Positions 36,841-49,270 of a stretch of 64,000 nt of DNA are shown in pieces. Under the pieces are notes generated by a model, which had not been told where the DNA came from, searched no databases, and saw nothing but the letters and a program-made list of their open reading frames with translations. A program made the translations under genes and the position numbers. Source of the stretch: Spinacia oleracea (Eukaryota; Streptophyta; Magnoliopsida; Caryophyllales; Amaranthaceae); the NCBI RefSeq assembly GCF_020520425.1, contig NC_079492.1, forward strand, positions 109,403,157-109,467,156. Reading direction: 5' to 3'. Every line of letters begins with the position of its first letter. Position 1 is the first letter of the stretch.

Positions 36841-39026
36841 GGTACATTTTGCTAAATTGTCGAATATGTATGTGTAATGTGATCTCTAATTCACCAGTTT
36901 TTTGACTAAATTTGTTATTTAAAAAGTAAACTATGTTAAAAAAATTGGATGTAATTATCGCATTACTGCAGAAATTTGATGGAAAACCCTATAATTTAAT
37001 CTGTTTAATGGGTATATATGTTTGAACTTTGAAGTATCAATTTTGGGGGTTTGTATTAGCTTCAGATGGATAATGCCTGCCACATGTTCGATGAAATGTC
37101 CTGCAGAAGTTATTTCGTTACTTTTTATTTTCGTCCTCCTATCTCTCTACTTTGATAGTTTGATCATGTTATAACGTTCTGCGGTGTTTGTGGGTAATTA
37201 AAATTGTGAACGACCACATGAGATGAATTCTTGGTTCATGGAGCCGACCCCATGCTTTTGGGATTAAGGTTTCGACATATAAGACATTGTTGTTGCTGTG
37301 GGTAGTTTGAACGGGTTCATTTCATAAATCAGAAGTCGTATTTATATTTCGTGATTTTTGGAATCACAGGGGAAAACCTGTGTTATCATGCTGTCCGTTA
37401 ACCACTTAACCTGCTGATTCGTGCTGGTGTGCTGCCATTTTTATAATTAAGTATGACAAAAAAATCTCAATATCATGTGTTACTTGAATTTGGATGAAGA
37501 TTCACTGATCAACTGAGTTTTAAAGTAAGAATATGTATGGAATTTGAAGAGCAAACAATGCTAACACCAAGTTTCTTGCTTTTTATGTGCATCGGTATTG
37601 TGCAAATAATGCTACTGAATTAAGGCTCTTTTATCCAGACTTGGCCATAGTTCGAGGCTCTAAGCTTGAGACTTCCGCCACCTCTTTACTGGAATATAAC
37701 GTTGTAGTAGACGAATTGCATCTCTTCTCCCATTCCCCCTTCCTGCTTCTCTCTTTGGCCTAAGAATTATCTTTATATCGATAAATTATCAATATTTTCG
37801 AGGTCCAAGGAAGTGGTAAATGACACATTCTACAAGCAGTCTAGATAAGTTCTAACTTCTAGGACAGATCTTACTATAATTGCGTTGTATAAACACTAAT
37901 GTGCCTGAGTAGAAGAAGCGAATACATTTCTAGCTTACTTAGAGGTTTGAGAAAGAGAGCAATTAAACCGGATTGGTAAAATGCACTACAAAGAGGTTAG
38001 TTTGTCTTGTTTTCTTGTTTCTTTAAGTTTGTGAGTTATGAAACATAGGGTTGAAGTTCCGGCTAGTTGACAAGTTTGTATAATGTGGAGCCATCTCATG
38101 GGAATATTGTGACTACCAAAGTAGTGCTCTCTTCTCCTCCCCCCCCCCCCCTGCAGGTATTTGCTTGTTTTGCCTTGATTTTTGTGTATCATGATTCTTA
38201 AAAGTTTTCTCTTAGGTTTTGTGCTTATAATTTCAATTCAGTCTGCTGAAACCCTGTTTGGTTTTATAAGGTCGCTCATAGATGTTGCATCTGTCCAAGA
38301 TAGAGCCAGCACATCAAATTCTAAATTCTGTAATCGTTTTTGAAATTGCTGTTGGGCCTATTAAACTCACCCAGGGATTTTGAATATTTTGCTCCTGTGG
38401 GCTCTAGTCTTTACTTGTATTTTTCCCTTGGCAAATGGCAATCAACCATATTGTTTTTGGACGCTTGATGCTTTATACCTCGACCCATGTTACTGTTTAC
38501 TGTGTAGTAGTTGGTAATAAGTGATAGTGAAAATTAGAAGGAAAAGGCCTACTTGGTGATCGATATGCATTCATATTGGCAGTCGCATTGCATGTTCTAC
38601 GTAAAAGCAATTATGAAGTTGTTATCATTCCATTACTTCATGGCTTTGTTTAAAACTAGTTGTGAAAGTAGGAATATAAAAATAGCAGCCACGATTCACA
38701 AAGTTCTAGAATTTTGGCAAAGCTCTCATCATGCATGACAGGGACATTTGCAGTAATAATTTCATCAAATGACCTGATGTCTGTCTTTTCAGTGTTATCT
38801 TTCCTCAGAGTTCTTTCTGGATCGAGGATGGTTTGGCTATAGTCATGCCGTCCTTTCGTTGACTTGTGATTTCATTTTTATAGCCTCTCTTGCAAATTAT
38901 GTTGCACATTCTGCAATTTATGTTCACTGTTCAGTCTGCCTGACAATACAAGTCCTTTATTTCATTTGACAGTGAGTTGAAGAACACAGCTCCATCTCTC
39001 CCTATTATTCTATTCTAAGCAGAATA
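36841..39026. other. Presumed leader intron of the RRM gene
   Basis: T-rich on the plus strand, as plant introns are. It includes a run of 12-13 C near 38141. No open frame here looks like a gene. Confidence 0.4.
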
Positions 39027-39806
39027 ATGTTGAACAGAGTGCTTTGTTGCAAGTGTATAACCTACCCATCTGCAATGTGTCAGGTTGCTCGGTATGCTTG
39101 CACAAACTTGTTTGTTGGAGGTAATCTCAATGCTTCTCTGTCTGTTTGATCTATCCCGATTCCCACCTCTCTTTTCTGAAGTCATTTGCATGCAATTGCT
39201 TAACCAAATATTTATTTACTAATTTTGAAATCCCACTCCTTGTTTAGCTTTACGTCAATCTTCTCCACATAAAACGTGAATCATACCATGCTTGGATGGC
39301 TTTTAATTCCAGTAATCTCTTTTTCTTCGTAGATTTCTTGCTGACTCATCATATTTCAATCAATTTCTTCCTCTGTGATTAGGACTTTCTTATGATACAA
39401 ATGAAACTGTATTACGAGATGCTTTCTCGCAGCATGGTGAAATTACTGAAGGTAATATTTACTTGTACTGAATAGTCCTGTTGAAGGCTTGAATATTCTT
39501 CTACTTATTTTTTTTAAAGCTGATTGATGAATCTGTCTTTTATAGTTAGAGTTATCTGTCACCATGTCTCTGGAAAATCAAGAGGGTATGGATTTGTGAA
39601 GTTTAGTTGTGAAAATAGTGCTGCATCAGCACTTAAAGAAATGGATGGCCAGGTTAGTGAATAGTGTCCAGTGGCTGACATCAATTTCGCACATGTAGCA
39701 ACTGAACATGGTGAACGTGAAGCTATCACTTAAACCCGTATTTTATGCAACCAAACAGGTAGTGGATGGGAGGAATATCCGTATTCATCAGGCTCACAAG
39801 CAATGA
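39027..39806 (+). CDS. Small single-RRM RNA-binding protein (4 coding exons)
   Basis: Exons 39027-39120, 39383-39451, 39546-39652 and 39759-39806 have GT-AG borders and join to 105 codons plus TGA. The protein is almost entirely one RNA-recognition motif. RNP2 is NLFVGGL (27-33) and RNP1 is SRGYGFVKF (66-74), with aromatic residues in place for base stacking. The N-terminal 26 residues (MLNRVLCCKCITYPSAMCQV and onward) are basic and Cys-rich without acidic residues, which would fit an organelle-targeting peptide. There is no glycine-rich tail. It resembles the small RRM proteins of plant mitochondria and plastids (SRBP/ORRM-like), but which one is not clear. A TIR element lies 0.5 kb downstream. 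Confidence 0.88.
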
Positions 39807-40654
39807 TGATGAATTTGTTCAGTTTTCGGGGTTGAATCATTGTTGCCTATGTAAATGAAGTGGTTTTAGTTTTACTGATGGAATACAATACAATGTTTCC
39901 AGATATATGTGGAACATGAGCTTATTTGATGATCTGGAGCAAGAAATTGGAGGTGATTATGTTTGTTGGCAGCTGTGACATAACAAGGGTACATCTTCTT
40001 TGTTTGGGTGGTAAGCAAGCTATGGGATCAATGAGGAAAACCTCCCCGTGCAATATCTTTTCAGTTGATCCTCTGTGTCTGTGATAATATTTACTTGGAG
40101 TTGTAATTTCCGTTGTTTCTCTTGGTCATGCATTAAGACTGGAGTCGTTTGTAATCTATAAACGTGAAATTCTCTGGTTACATCTATTTGAGTAATGTAA
40201 TCCATGAAGCAGGCAGGAGCTAAAATGCTGGTTTACAATTAATCGTGTGATTGGTTAATGATTAGGTAAACAATAACAAAACCCTGCTGTAAATCTGTGA
40301 TGCTAGACGGGGATATTGCTCCACCCATGACCATAGCTAGACCTGTCAAAACTGATCCAGACCTGAAAAATTGACTCGATTGATCCGATCTGTAACCCAA
40401 ATTGGTTTGAAACGACGATCTGAAATTAACCCGAAAATCAAATACACCCGACCTAAAATCGAAACTGATCCGAAAGTGATTTGACCTGTATTGACCTGAT
40501 ACCCGAACGGCCTGAACCGAAGTACCCGAAACCGAATTAACCCGAACTGATCTTCACCCGACACCACATTAACCCGAATCGAAAATAACTGAAAAATTTA
40601 AATTAACCCGAACCGATCGAAACCGAAGAGCAACTCGAATTTACCAATTAATTT

Positions 40655-41627
40655 TAAGGAAGTTCTCATTTGTAACCCTGTATTTTATTTTTATTTGGTA
40701 ATCAAAAACTTGTTTAATTATCACCGATAGCCCTGTAATATTACATTTTACCAATTGTGACATTAATGAGGGTTCAAAACCTTAAACTATTTATTTTACA
40801 GGGTTAGAATTACATAAACATCCCTACGTAATACAAAGTACATCATTTTATCTTCACCTTCTGTCCTTTCTACCCCCATCCATAATTTTACACCCGTTTA
40901 GAACCACAACCGTGCCATTAACATCTCTTACTTCTTCGCAGCCGGTTGTGGTGACCCTTCCACCGTCAATTTCAACAACACCACCACATTCTTTTTCGAT
41001 TTTTCGACTTTTCCCCTTCTTCACCTCCTAGTTATTCTTCTCAAATGCTTCATTTGATTTTTATTTTGAATATGTTCCCCCGTGTCCACTTTTCTCCTAT
41101 TTCAATCAGTACACTAATTTCTCTCTTATTCTATTGTTCAATCTTATTAATTTCGTGGTGCGGTGCGCTTTAATCTGTTGTTTTACGTTTACATTGCAAT
41201 TCTTTGTTCTTCAGTGCGGGTTGAGTAATAGTATCGTGTTGATTACTTGATGTTATAGTTTTCATTTTGGTTTATGTCAGATATTAAAGTTCAAAGAGGC
41301 AAGCAAATGTACCAATTAGTTTGGGGGCATTAATGCCCAACGTATGCAAGTAATTTAGTATGACGAGTCTAATATGGTGTAAGCTGTGTAAGAATGGATA
41401 GAGAAGATAGGGTCTTGGTAGGTATAACTGGGGTCTGGGGGTAATGTAGAGGTGTTTGTGTAATTTTAATCACATAAAGAAAGTACATGAAAGCATAAAC
41501 ATTCACTAATATCACGGTTAATAAATACAATATTTCAAGGCTATCAATGATAATTTAGTTTTTTTTTTTCTGGTTACCAAATCAAATGTATAAAATCATA
41601 GGTTTACCAATAAGAATTTTCCTTAGT
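40655..41627. mobile_element. Nested TIR element, unclassified
   Basis: The left end AAGGAAGTTCTCATTTGTAA is inverted, with differences, at the right end (TAAGAATTTTCCTT). Matching TATTTTATTTTTATTTGGTA / TACCAAATCAAATGTATAAA follows further in. The flanking bases do not give a clean target duplication. The interior is non-coding. Confidence 0.55.
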
Positions 41628-41638
41628 TTTAATATATA

Positions 41639-42580
41639 CTCCCTCCGTCTCAAAATAGTCGTTACACTTACCTTTGCACAAAGTTTTAGGTGATAAGTGG
41701 TTGCAGTGGCGGTGCCAGGATTCACCACTTAAGGGTTCGAAATTTTTCAAAAACATATAATAAAATCAAACATCAAAATCCAACTCATAATTAATAATTC
41801 GGTGGTAAATATGTTGTATTACAATGACACTAAAAAAATACAATTGAACTCGACGAGTTTTCATTTTCATATTGGAGATTTTGAGATGGTTCAAGTGGTC
41901 TTGAATATATATTGGGGAAACAAACGGGTGATTTTTGTGACTTTAACGCACAATCATTCAACATATACTATAAGCCCTTCATCTCATCTCAACCTATTTA
42001 AAATCAAATCAAAAAAAATTCAATTTAATGTAAAAGAGAAATAAAATGAAAAAGAGGAAAGGAAAAAAAAAAGGTTTGTATGCAGTATAAATTATTTCAA
42101 AATGACAGGGCTTGTTTGGGGAAGAATACAAAATTATAAACAAAAAGGGGAAAATATGCAGCTAGAGGGTATCGAACCCAAGACATTCGGTTTAATATGT
42201 TGATGTCAAAACCACCACCTCACTAGGTTTGCTATGCCATATTTGCGCATTTAATTATATACAAACGGCATTTAATTTTAAAAATGTGGCAGTTTTTCTT
42301 CCGGGCCAGTAAGGGTTCAGTTGAACCCACTGAACCCTTACTGGTGCCGCCACTGAGTGGTTGTTTGGTTATCAATTTATTTTATTGAAAAAGTGGATGT
42401 GATAGGTGTTAGTGGGGTATTTTTTTTAATTGAATTAGAGAGGGGGTGGGGACAAAAAAAATTAGTGGGAAGAGAGAGACAATATAATAATTGTGGGGTC
42501 ATTCCTTATTTAGAAGTGTAACAACTAATCTGGGACGGACGAAAAAGGAAAGTGTAACAACTAATCTGGGACGGAGGGAG
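41639..42580. mobile_element. Stowaway element split by a hAT insertion
   Basis: CTCCCTCCGTCTCAAAATAG and CTGGGACGGAGGGAG are the ends, with TA on both sides (41637-41638 and 42581-42582). The sequence joined across the insertion is a normal Stowaway of about 290 bp. The right terminal repeat is duplicated in tandem: AGTGTAACAACTAATCTGGG occurs twice, at 42516 and 42551. Confidence 0.88.
41704..42355. mobile_element. hAT-type MITE (652 bp) with perfect 8-bp TSD
   Basis: CAGTGGCGGTGCCAG and, inverted, CAGTGGCGGCACCAG are the ends. AGTGGTTG flanks it on both sides (41696-41703 and 42356-42363). The interior is AT-rich, with a tRNA-like stretch on the minus strand near 42155-42240 (GAGGGTATCGAACCC on plus). 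No transposase. Confidence 0.92.
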
Positions 42581-43102
42581 TACAAGTTATATTTAGCTTT
42601 CCATAGTATTATTATTTAATTTGTTTTTATTTTATTATTATTATTATTTAATTTCATAGTATTATTATTTATTTTGTGTTTTATTAATTTTTTATTTTAT
42701 TATTATTTAATTTCATAGTATTATTATTATTTTTATCCTTTTGTAGTTTATACTCTTTTTTGTTATAGGAAAAATGTATGATAATATTATGATAGTGAGC
42801 ACCAAATCTAAAAACCTAATCAAAACTCAAACTCGAAAAATATGATCCAACTCGATATAACCCGAAAAACTCGATATAGCCCGAAAAAATCGATCTGATA
42901 TGAATTGATCTGATACGAACCGATCCGATATTGACCTGAAATCCTGACCTGAATCAGACCCGTCTCAGTTATTAAACAACCAAAGTAACCCAAAACCCAA
43001 ATGGACCCAACCCATACCCGAAACCGACCCGAAAAATAATAACCCAAAATGAACCGCCCCGAATCTAATCCAAACGACCTGTTTTTCAAGTCTAACCATA
43101 AC

Positions 43103-44120
43103 GCACCTCTCGTGCTTGCCTTTGGGCTGGAAGCTTATTGATTATTATAAAAATGATAATAATGGATTGTTTATTGATTATTATAGAAACAGACGGTGTG
43201 ACTAACGGTTTTGCTTTAGACGGGGTAAAGAAAATTAAACCAACAAAGGGAATGAGAGGAAAAGGAAAGAAAACCCCTTTGATATAAGAGGTTGTTTGGC
43301 TACCCTATTTTCGTTGTCGTCGTCGTCGCCTCCTCCTTCTCCCCGAAAATTTCGCAGTTGCTTCCTCCCGAAGATTCTGCCCCCCCCCCCTCCCCCGAAG
43401 ATGTCATCGCCCCCTTTCTCTCTCATCCTTCTCTTATGTCTCTACACCACCGGCCATTAAAGGTCAAGTTTGAGGTTTTAAATGCCAAATTCGACCTTTT
43501 AAACTCTAGATCTAAAACCATAACAATTGATAAGAAAGGTGTTTCTCAATCTTTCTCTTAGTTTTTTTTTCCTTCTAGTTTTTAAGGTTATAGAGTTTTT
43601 GGTGGATGTTGGTGGAATTCGGGATGGTGATCTTGATTTGGAGTGCATGACGGATTTTTTTCCTGAGTCAAGGGGGTGGTTTCGTGGTGGGTGGAGATGG
43701 TTTCTTGGTATGTGGGTTGGATGGGAAATGGTTTGTGGTGGTTATGAGGGGTGGGAAGGATGGTTACGGCTAGTAAGGGGTTGTTTCTTTGTGGTTTGTG
43801 GTGGTTTCAATGGTAGGCAAGGGTTTTGTTATTGTTTCATGTGGTAGACGGTTGTTTCATGTGGTAGGCGATGGTTTGAGGAGGTGTGGTAGGGAAGCAA
43901 AGCCGGTGACAATAGGGGTACTCCTGATGGATGTGGTGGTGTGGTGGTGGGTTAAGGAAAGGGAATGTAAATACTATGGGGGTGGGGAATGAGAGTAGAT
44001 AGCCATGGGGTAGAGGGGTAGAGAAATTTTCATTACAAACAACAACAAAGGGAATTGTCTACCCTTGTTAAATCTCTTTCCCTCTCCTGAATGCCCTATA
44101 CCAAACGCCCCCTGGACCAT
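43103..44120. other. GT-biased low-complexity block
   Basis: From about 43600 to 43990 the plus strand is dominated by GGTGGTTT and GTGGTAGG patterns and is nearly free of C, so open frames there reflect composition. At 43455-43520 a segment shares ACTCTAGATCT and AAATTCGACC with the palindrome at 641-686. A run of ten C lies at 43381. No protein family is recognised. Confidence 0.5.
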
Positions 44121-44634
44121 GACAAAGAAGAAAATTAAAATAATTGGGGATGGATAACATGGAAAAAGAGGGGTAATATAATATGATTAATAAAAATCTC
44201 AACATATAGGAAGTGTCTCACTTAATAAAAACATTAGATTATATACAATGATATATGCTAACAAAAAAATGTAGAGGCTATATGTTTTCCCTATATGTTT
44301 ATCTCCTTAGTCCTTAGTGACTTTGACATGGCGCCACATCATATGTGATACATGTGGTCCAAAAAATATCACCATCACATAAAATGAGTTACTAAAAATC
44401 AATACAATAACTTACTTCTTATATATGATAGTTATGTATGAAATTAACTTTTTACCAAATAGTTATCTTTTATTAATTGTAATCGCTCAAATAGTTATAC
44501 TTTCTATTCAATGTAATCATGTAGTTACATTTGTTATTGTTCACATTAATTGTCTTATGTGTGTGGCGGTCACGTGGGATGTATGCATTTTTATTGGAAA
44601 CAAATGAACTTGTTAAATACAGACATGGGTCGCA
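44121..44634. other. Intergenic, nothing recognised
   Basis: AT-rich with no supported feature. Confidence 0.4.
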
Positions 44635-45320
44635 CCCCTTGGTAGAAGAGATAGTCCACTTTCACAAGACAAACTAAAGTTCCACCTTAAAACAATATGG
44701 AGAAAATGAAGGGTGTAGCTCTTTAGCCTTATAAAGTGAGCATTTCTCTCTATTTTATCAAAGTGGGCCACTCGAATGTATTGTTTCATGGGTCAATTTT
44801 TTAACATTTCCTCCCACGTTTGAGGTCCCCTTTTCTCAATACAGGACATGTGTGATGTTTCGTGAGCCAAAGTGAATATTTATCAGTCCCTCTCACATGC
44901 ATCCCTTTTTAATTGGCTCAGAGTATTAGCTAAGGTCCCCTCGCGATTTTTTTTTCTTTCATGGTACCAGAGCAAGATTATTGGCCAATTATAAACACCC
45001 AATAGAGAAGGACCAATTGAATTGAAGAATGTAAGATGAAGAGATATTTGAAGCAACAATGCTACTAAAATGGATTGCCTCGAGTAGGGGTCATCTAACC
45101 TCGTTGTGGGAGAACGGATAAGGCTCGATGAGGAAGTAATGAACGAACTATCCAAATTGCAAGAGAAATAGATAAACTCACATGTGACTGAAGGTGTTGA
45201 AAACAATGTCCCACGTGTGAGTTCAAACTACTTGCCCCACATTGTCACATTGAGAAAGAAGAAAGGGGATAACTAGCTACCATATAAGATTGGTGGGCCA
45301 CTCCACCTATCACCAATTGT
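44635..45320 (+). mobile_element. TRIM/LARD-like LTR remnant
   Basis: TGGTACCAGAGC at 44962-44973 resembles the Met-tRNA primer site TGGTATCAGAGC and directly follows a segment ending CTTTCA, as in a plant LTR. The preceding 320 bases (TTATAAAGTGAGCATTTCTC, AAGTGGGCCACTC, GACATGTGTGATGTTTCGTG) resemble LTRs I know from plant non-autonomous elements. TGTCCCACGTGTGAG at 45209 could start a truncated 3-prime LTR. The internal part would be only about 235 bases with no ORF. Confidence 0.45.
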
Positions 45321-45929
45321 AAATTTAATAATCATCAAGCTATTATGTTCATATGCCACTAACAATTGTTTAAGGTAAAGCCATTTAGTTTCATATTATA
45401 TATAATACATGGGCAACTCCTGAGCCAATAACTAGCTTTAGCATGTATGCCTCACACAACCACCTAATTTGTTGAATCACTAGTTATCAAATGACTAGAT
45501 TTGGGGTGCATTAATATTCTATTCACATGATTTTCTTGAATGTAACTTATCTCAACTTATTAAAATTTATTTTAATTATAAATTATATTTTGATAACCCT
45601 CATTTTCAAGAATTTATCTTACCTAAACTTTCCAAACTTTCCAAATAAGTGAAAATAAGATGAATAGACAGTCTTAATGTTGTATGTTTAATGTAGATGA
45701 CGTTGACAAAGAAAAACAACTTTGGGAGGTGTAGGTAGAGATAATCGAAATTATTTCATGTTGGTTGCTCAATCAAGTTTGGAATATGGGGGAGTAGCTT
45801 TATGGGGAAAGGGGAAAAAGTAGCTATGGAAGCTCGTAGTGTTGCGCTTGGTAGACCCCAATTAATTGTTTATTGTGAAAAAGAAATGCTCAATTGGTGA
45901 ATCACCAAACGGGTAACCAATAGTCATTA
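45321..45929. other. Intergenic, nothing recognised
   Basis: AT-rich with no supported feature. Confidence 0.4.
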
Positions 45930-47560
45930 GAACACTTATGTCCTATTACAAGACATGCGTACATCACAATATCTCATGTCAAAAATATAGTTGTGTCTTA
46001 TACTCTTATTGGTACACTACTTCCTCAAAGAGCCTACCATGCAGTTTGCTATCAATTTTCTTCTTCATACAAGCTCTACTTGCAGCCTCAACTTCTTTGT
46101 CAAAATGCAGAGGACTTCTTTATAGTTTTAACAACTGAAGTACCTTATTCCAAATACTCGTAGAAAAATGAACAATTAAAGAAGAGATGGAAATTTGATT
46201 ATGTTGCACCAAAACATAGGACACAAACATCAGTTGTAGTCATGTTCCACGCCTTCAGTTTGTCTTTAGTTTATTTCTTAGAGTGCAGGGCCATCCAGAT
46301 TATAAACAAGCTCTTTGGGCTAGCCTGGTTGTTGCAAATCACCCATATCCATGTAACCTACGTCTATTGTGTTGACCTTGCATTTCTCGATACACCAACT
46401 TTATAGAGAAATTACATGCTTTACAAACTTGCTAGGATCACCATGTTGCACAAAAACCTCCCTGCAATCAAATATTCCCCTAAGAGCCCATGATAAACTC
46501 TTGGAAACTATCATTGTGCAAATATCGTTTTGTTTCACATAGTAGCTAGCCACATGACCCGTAGTTTGTCTTGTTTAAAAGAAATTGTCCAAAAGTTCTT
46601 GCATATAGCCGCCTTATTCCAATAACCAAGGTCTTTTAAATTCCAACGCTCACTGCCACGTTAGGGCCACTGGAGGCTTTCTAAAGTGATCAGAACCATC
46701 TGAGGAAAGTCCTATAATACTTATGACTTCCTTCATAACCTCCTTGGGCATAACAAAATTTTGACTCCAATAGCTTTGAATAGCAATCAAGAAATATTTA
46801 ACCATCTACAGTGTACCCCAATAGGACAATTGTTTAGCAGCATAAAATCTAACCCTTGGCCATCACTTTTTCAATCAGGGGTTTCAAAGTTGAGCTTTCT
46901 AGTTGCGAGAGGAACTTCGAGACGCGTAAAGGGGAAAACCCCTTCTAACACGCCAAACAAATTTCTAAAAGTGACAAGTTCTTCACTTGTGACACCACCT
47001 AAGCACACACTACTCTTGTCCCAGTTTGCCTCTAGGCCCGAGGCTTTAGAGAACTTAGAGAAAGCAATGAACAAAATATGAACATAAATAATATATGCTA
47101 TAGCAAACATCAACAAGTCATCGACAAACATCATATGAGAGATTTATAGATTCTCGCATCTCGGGTGAAAAAAAAAACGGGGTCCATAGTAGCATTCTCT
47201 AAACATCTAGAAAAGTACTCCATTCATGTATCGAACAAGAAAGGAGACATAGGGTCACCTTGTCTTAAACCTTTATTTACATGAAAAGACTTGTCAGGTT
47301 TACTATTTAAGAGAACTGCATAAGAAACCGTAATTACACAAGCCACAATCTAGCGAAAAATCTCAGGGAAGCCTAACTCAAAAATAACAGTTTTTAAAAA
47401 AGGATCATTCAACTAGTTGTAAGCTTTCATAAGGTATATTTTCATCAACTCAGTTGCAAGCAAAATGTTACCAGTTATGTGCCTCTTTGTAATAAATTAA
47501 TCCCGATTGAGGAAATCCAATACAATAGAGACTCATCAATGGGGATGCTCTTATTAATAA
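45930..47560 (-). pseudogene. LINE ORF2 remnant (RT C-half and zf-RVT), broken
   Basis: On the minus strand the order is plant-LINE-like. LRQGDPMSPFLFDTWMEYF lies near 47200-47260. MMFVDDLLMFA lies near 47134, where the catalytic FADD/YADD box is FVDD. FSKASGLEANWDKSSVCLGG and VPLATRKLNFETPD follow. Downstream frames give RWNLKDLGYWNKAAICKNFW and KQDKLRVMWLATM near 46530-46650, then a zinc-binding VCVLC stretch near 46220. Stops and shifts break all of it. The 5-prime half (endonuclease, ORF1) is missing. Confidence 0.85.
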
Positions 47561-48500
47561 ATTAAAACTCCTTGTTGTTGTTTAACACAAGAATCAATAT
47601 ATAAAAAAATACTTATATTAACATAATACCTTGTTCTTATTAACAATGGTTAATCTAAAAGAGACAAAATTCACCCTCACCACCATTAAAGTGACAATCA
47701 AGTCCATCGCTCCAATGCAGCTCACACTAGAAATTGAAGTGAAGTGAATTTAACTAAGAATTTGGTATGTGTGAACCTTTAGAAAAACTCAAAATAGGCC
47801 CAATAAATAACATCTCATTACGTTGGTTGCTTAAGTATATCTAAATTCCGAAACCTTGTTTGTTTTTAATTAATGAATTACAACTCTTTCTCGATTCAAT
47901 GCACCAAAACTTGAAATGAACAAGAAATTCAACTCAATTAAAATGTTGTCATTATAATCTTATTCGAATTTGCATTTCAATGTGTTCATTAGCTCATATA
48001 CTCATTCAAAGTCCCACATATTAATATGTACTTATGTTATCAAGTTAATAATAAAAACTTACTGAGTAATTATTATATTATACAATACTGTTTAATATCT
48101 AACTTACAAATTTGTATCACTATTATTTTAAAAGTTACAAATATAAAATTGATAAAATATATTTTCATGTACTCCGTATAAAAATTAGTAATGGCCAACT
48201 AATGGACACAATTTTATTGTTTGGTAACATCTCTAAAGTACTTTGACAATTGACATTGGGGATTGGGGGTAGAAAAGAGGGACGAAAATTCAAGGTGAAC
48301 AAAATTGGGGGTTAAAGTGGCGGGATTCCAATTGACAAAACCAAAATTCAAGCAATTTTGATAGTCGGTTCTGATTGGTCCATTCAAAAGCACACGGATC
48401 GCAACCAAAACAAATCCTCACCCGTAGATACACCCTAATCCAACGGTTAAAAACCCAACAATTAAATCTCCCCCCAAAACCCACCACCAACATCTCCCAT
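47561..48500. other. H2A.W upstream region
   Basis: AT-rich. Near the gene, GATTGGTCC (an inverted CCAAT box) at about 48375 and CACACGGATCGC near 48391 lie in histone-promoter position. The latter has the GGATCG core of the histone octamer. No other gene seen. Confidence 0.5.
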
Positions 48501-48520
48501 TTCTACCATCCCCCTTCCAC

Positions 48521-48528
48521 TATATAAA
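48521..48528 (+). promoter_or_regulatory. TATA box of the H2A.W gene
   Basis: TATATAAA, 119 bases before the ATG. It is followed by a CT-rich leader typical of plant histone genes. Confidence 0.75.
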
Positions 48529-48646
48529 CCTCTCCCTCCATCATAAACTTCCATCTCACTTCAAAATCTTCATTATCTCTCTCTCTCCTCTATAACTCTC
48601 AACTTTCTCTCACTAGAAGTTTCTCAAAAATCTCCAAATCTAGAAA

Positions 48647-49270
48647 ATGGATTCAGCAGCAGGAGGAAAGGGTAAGAAGGGAGCAGCAGGAAGGAAGGGC
48701 GGAGGCCCCAAGAAGAAGTCGGTTACTCGCTCCGTCAAAGCTGGGTTACAGTTTCCAGTCGGAAGAATTGGGCGTTTCTTAAAGAAGGGTCGTTATGCTC
48801 AGCGTGTTGGTTCTGGTGCTCCTGTTTACCTAGCCGCTGTTCTTGAGTACCTTGCTGCTGAGGTAGTTTCTCTCTCCTAACTCATTTCAATTTTCCGATT
48901 GTTTCTGTTAATTTGTCTGAATCTGAATCTGTTTTGTACATAGTTGTTGATTAATTCACAGATTTAATTGAAAAATGAATTGATTTTGGATCTGGATTCT
49001 AAGTTTTGATTTAATTGTAAAATGAAGGTATTGGAATTGGCTGGAAATGCTGCAAGGGACAACAAGAAGTCAAGGATAATCCCAAGGCACGTTCTTCTAG
49101 CAGTAAGGAACGATGATGAGCTCGGAAAATTGCTAGCAGGAGTTACAATTGCTCATGGAGGAGTCCTACCAAACATCAACCCAATATTGTTGCCAAAGAA
49201 GACAGCAGAAAAGGCTCCCAAGGAAGCCAAGCCTTCGACCAAGGCTGCCAAATCCCCTAAGAAAGCATAG
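48647..49270 (+). CDS. Histone H2A.W (heterochromatin variant), two exons
   Basis: Exons 48647-48862 and 49028-49270 join to 152 residues. The intron follows LEYLAAE, a usual site in plant H2A genes. The histone fold is standard ([55 protein letters not shown]), as is the docking region [15 protein letters not shown]. The extended basic tail ends KSPKKA. This SPKK-type minor-groove-binding motif defines plant H2A.W, the variant placed in transposon-rich heterochromatin to help compact it. No SQ motif (H2A.X) and no H2A.Z signature are present. A good TATA box precedes it. Confidence 0.95.

Larger units (their letters stand above)
40338..43094. mobile_element. hAT-type element (2.76 kb) hosting nested insertions
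   Basis: The ends TAGACCTG and CAAGTCTA are inverted with one mismatch. The flanks ACCATAGC (40330-40337) and ACCATAAC (43095-43102) match at 7 of 8 bases. Both subterminal zones are packed with ACCCGAA/CCGATC-type motifs (40360-40640 and 42830-43080). No transposase frame is seen. It contains a TIR element (40655-41627) and a Stowaway (41639-42580) that itself carries a hAT element. Confidence 0.65.

Noticed and set aside
43292-43992. Three open frames with Val- and Gly-rich protein
   Set aside because: They reflect GT bias and simple repeats. They have no start context, homology or splice pattern to support a gene.
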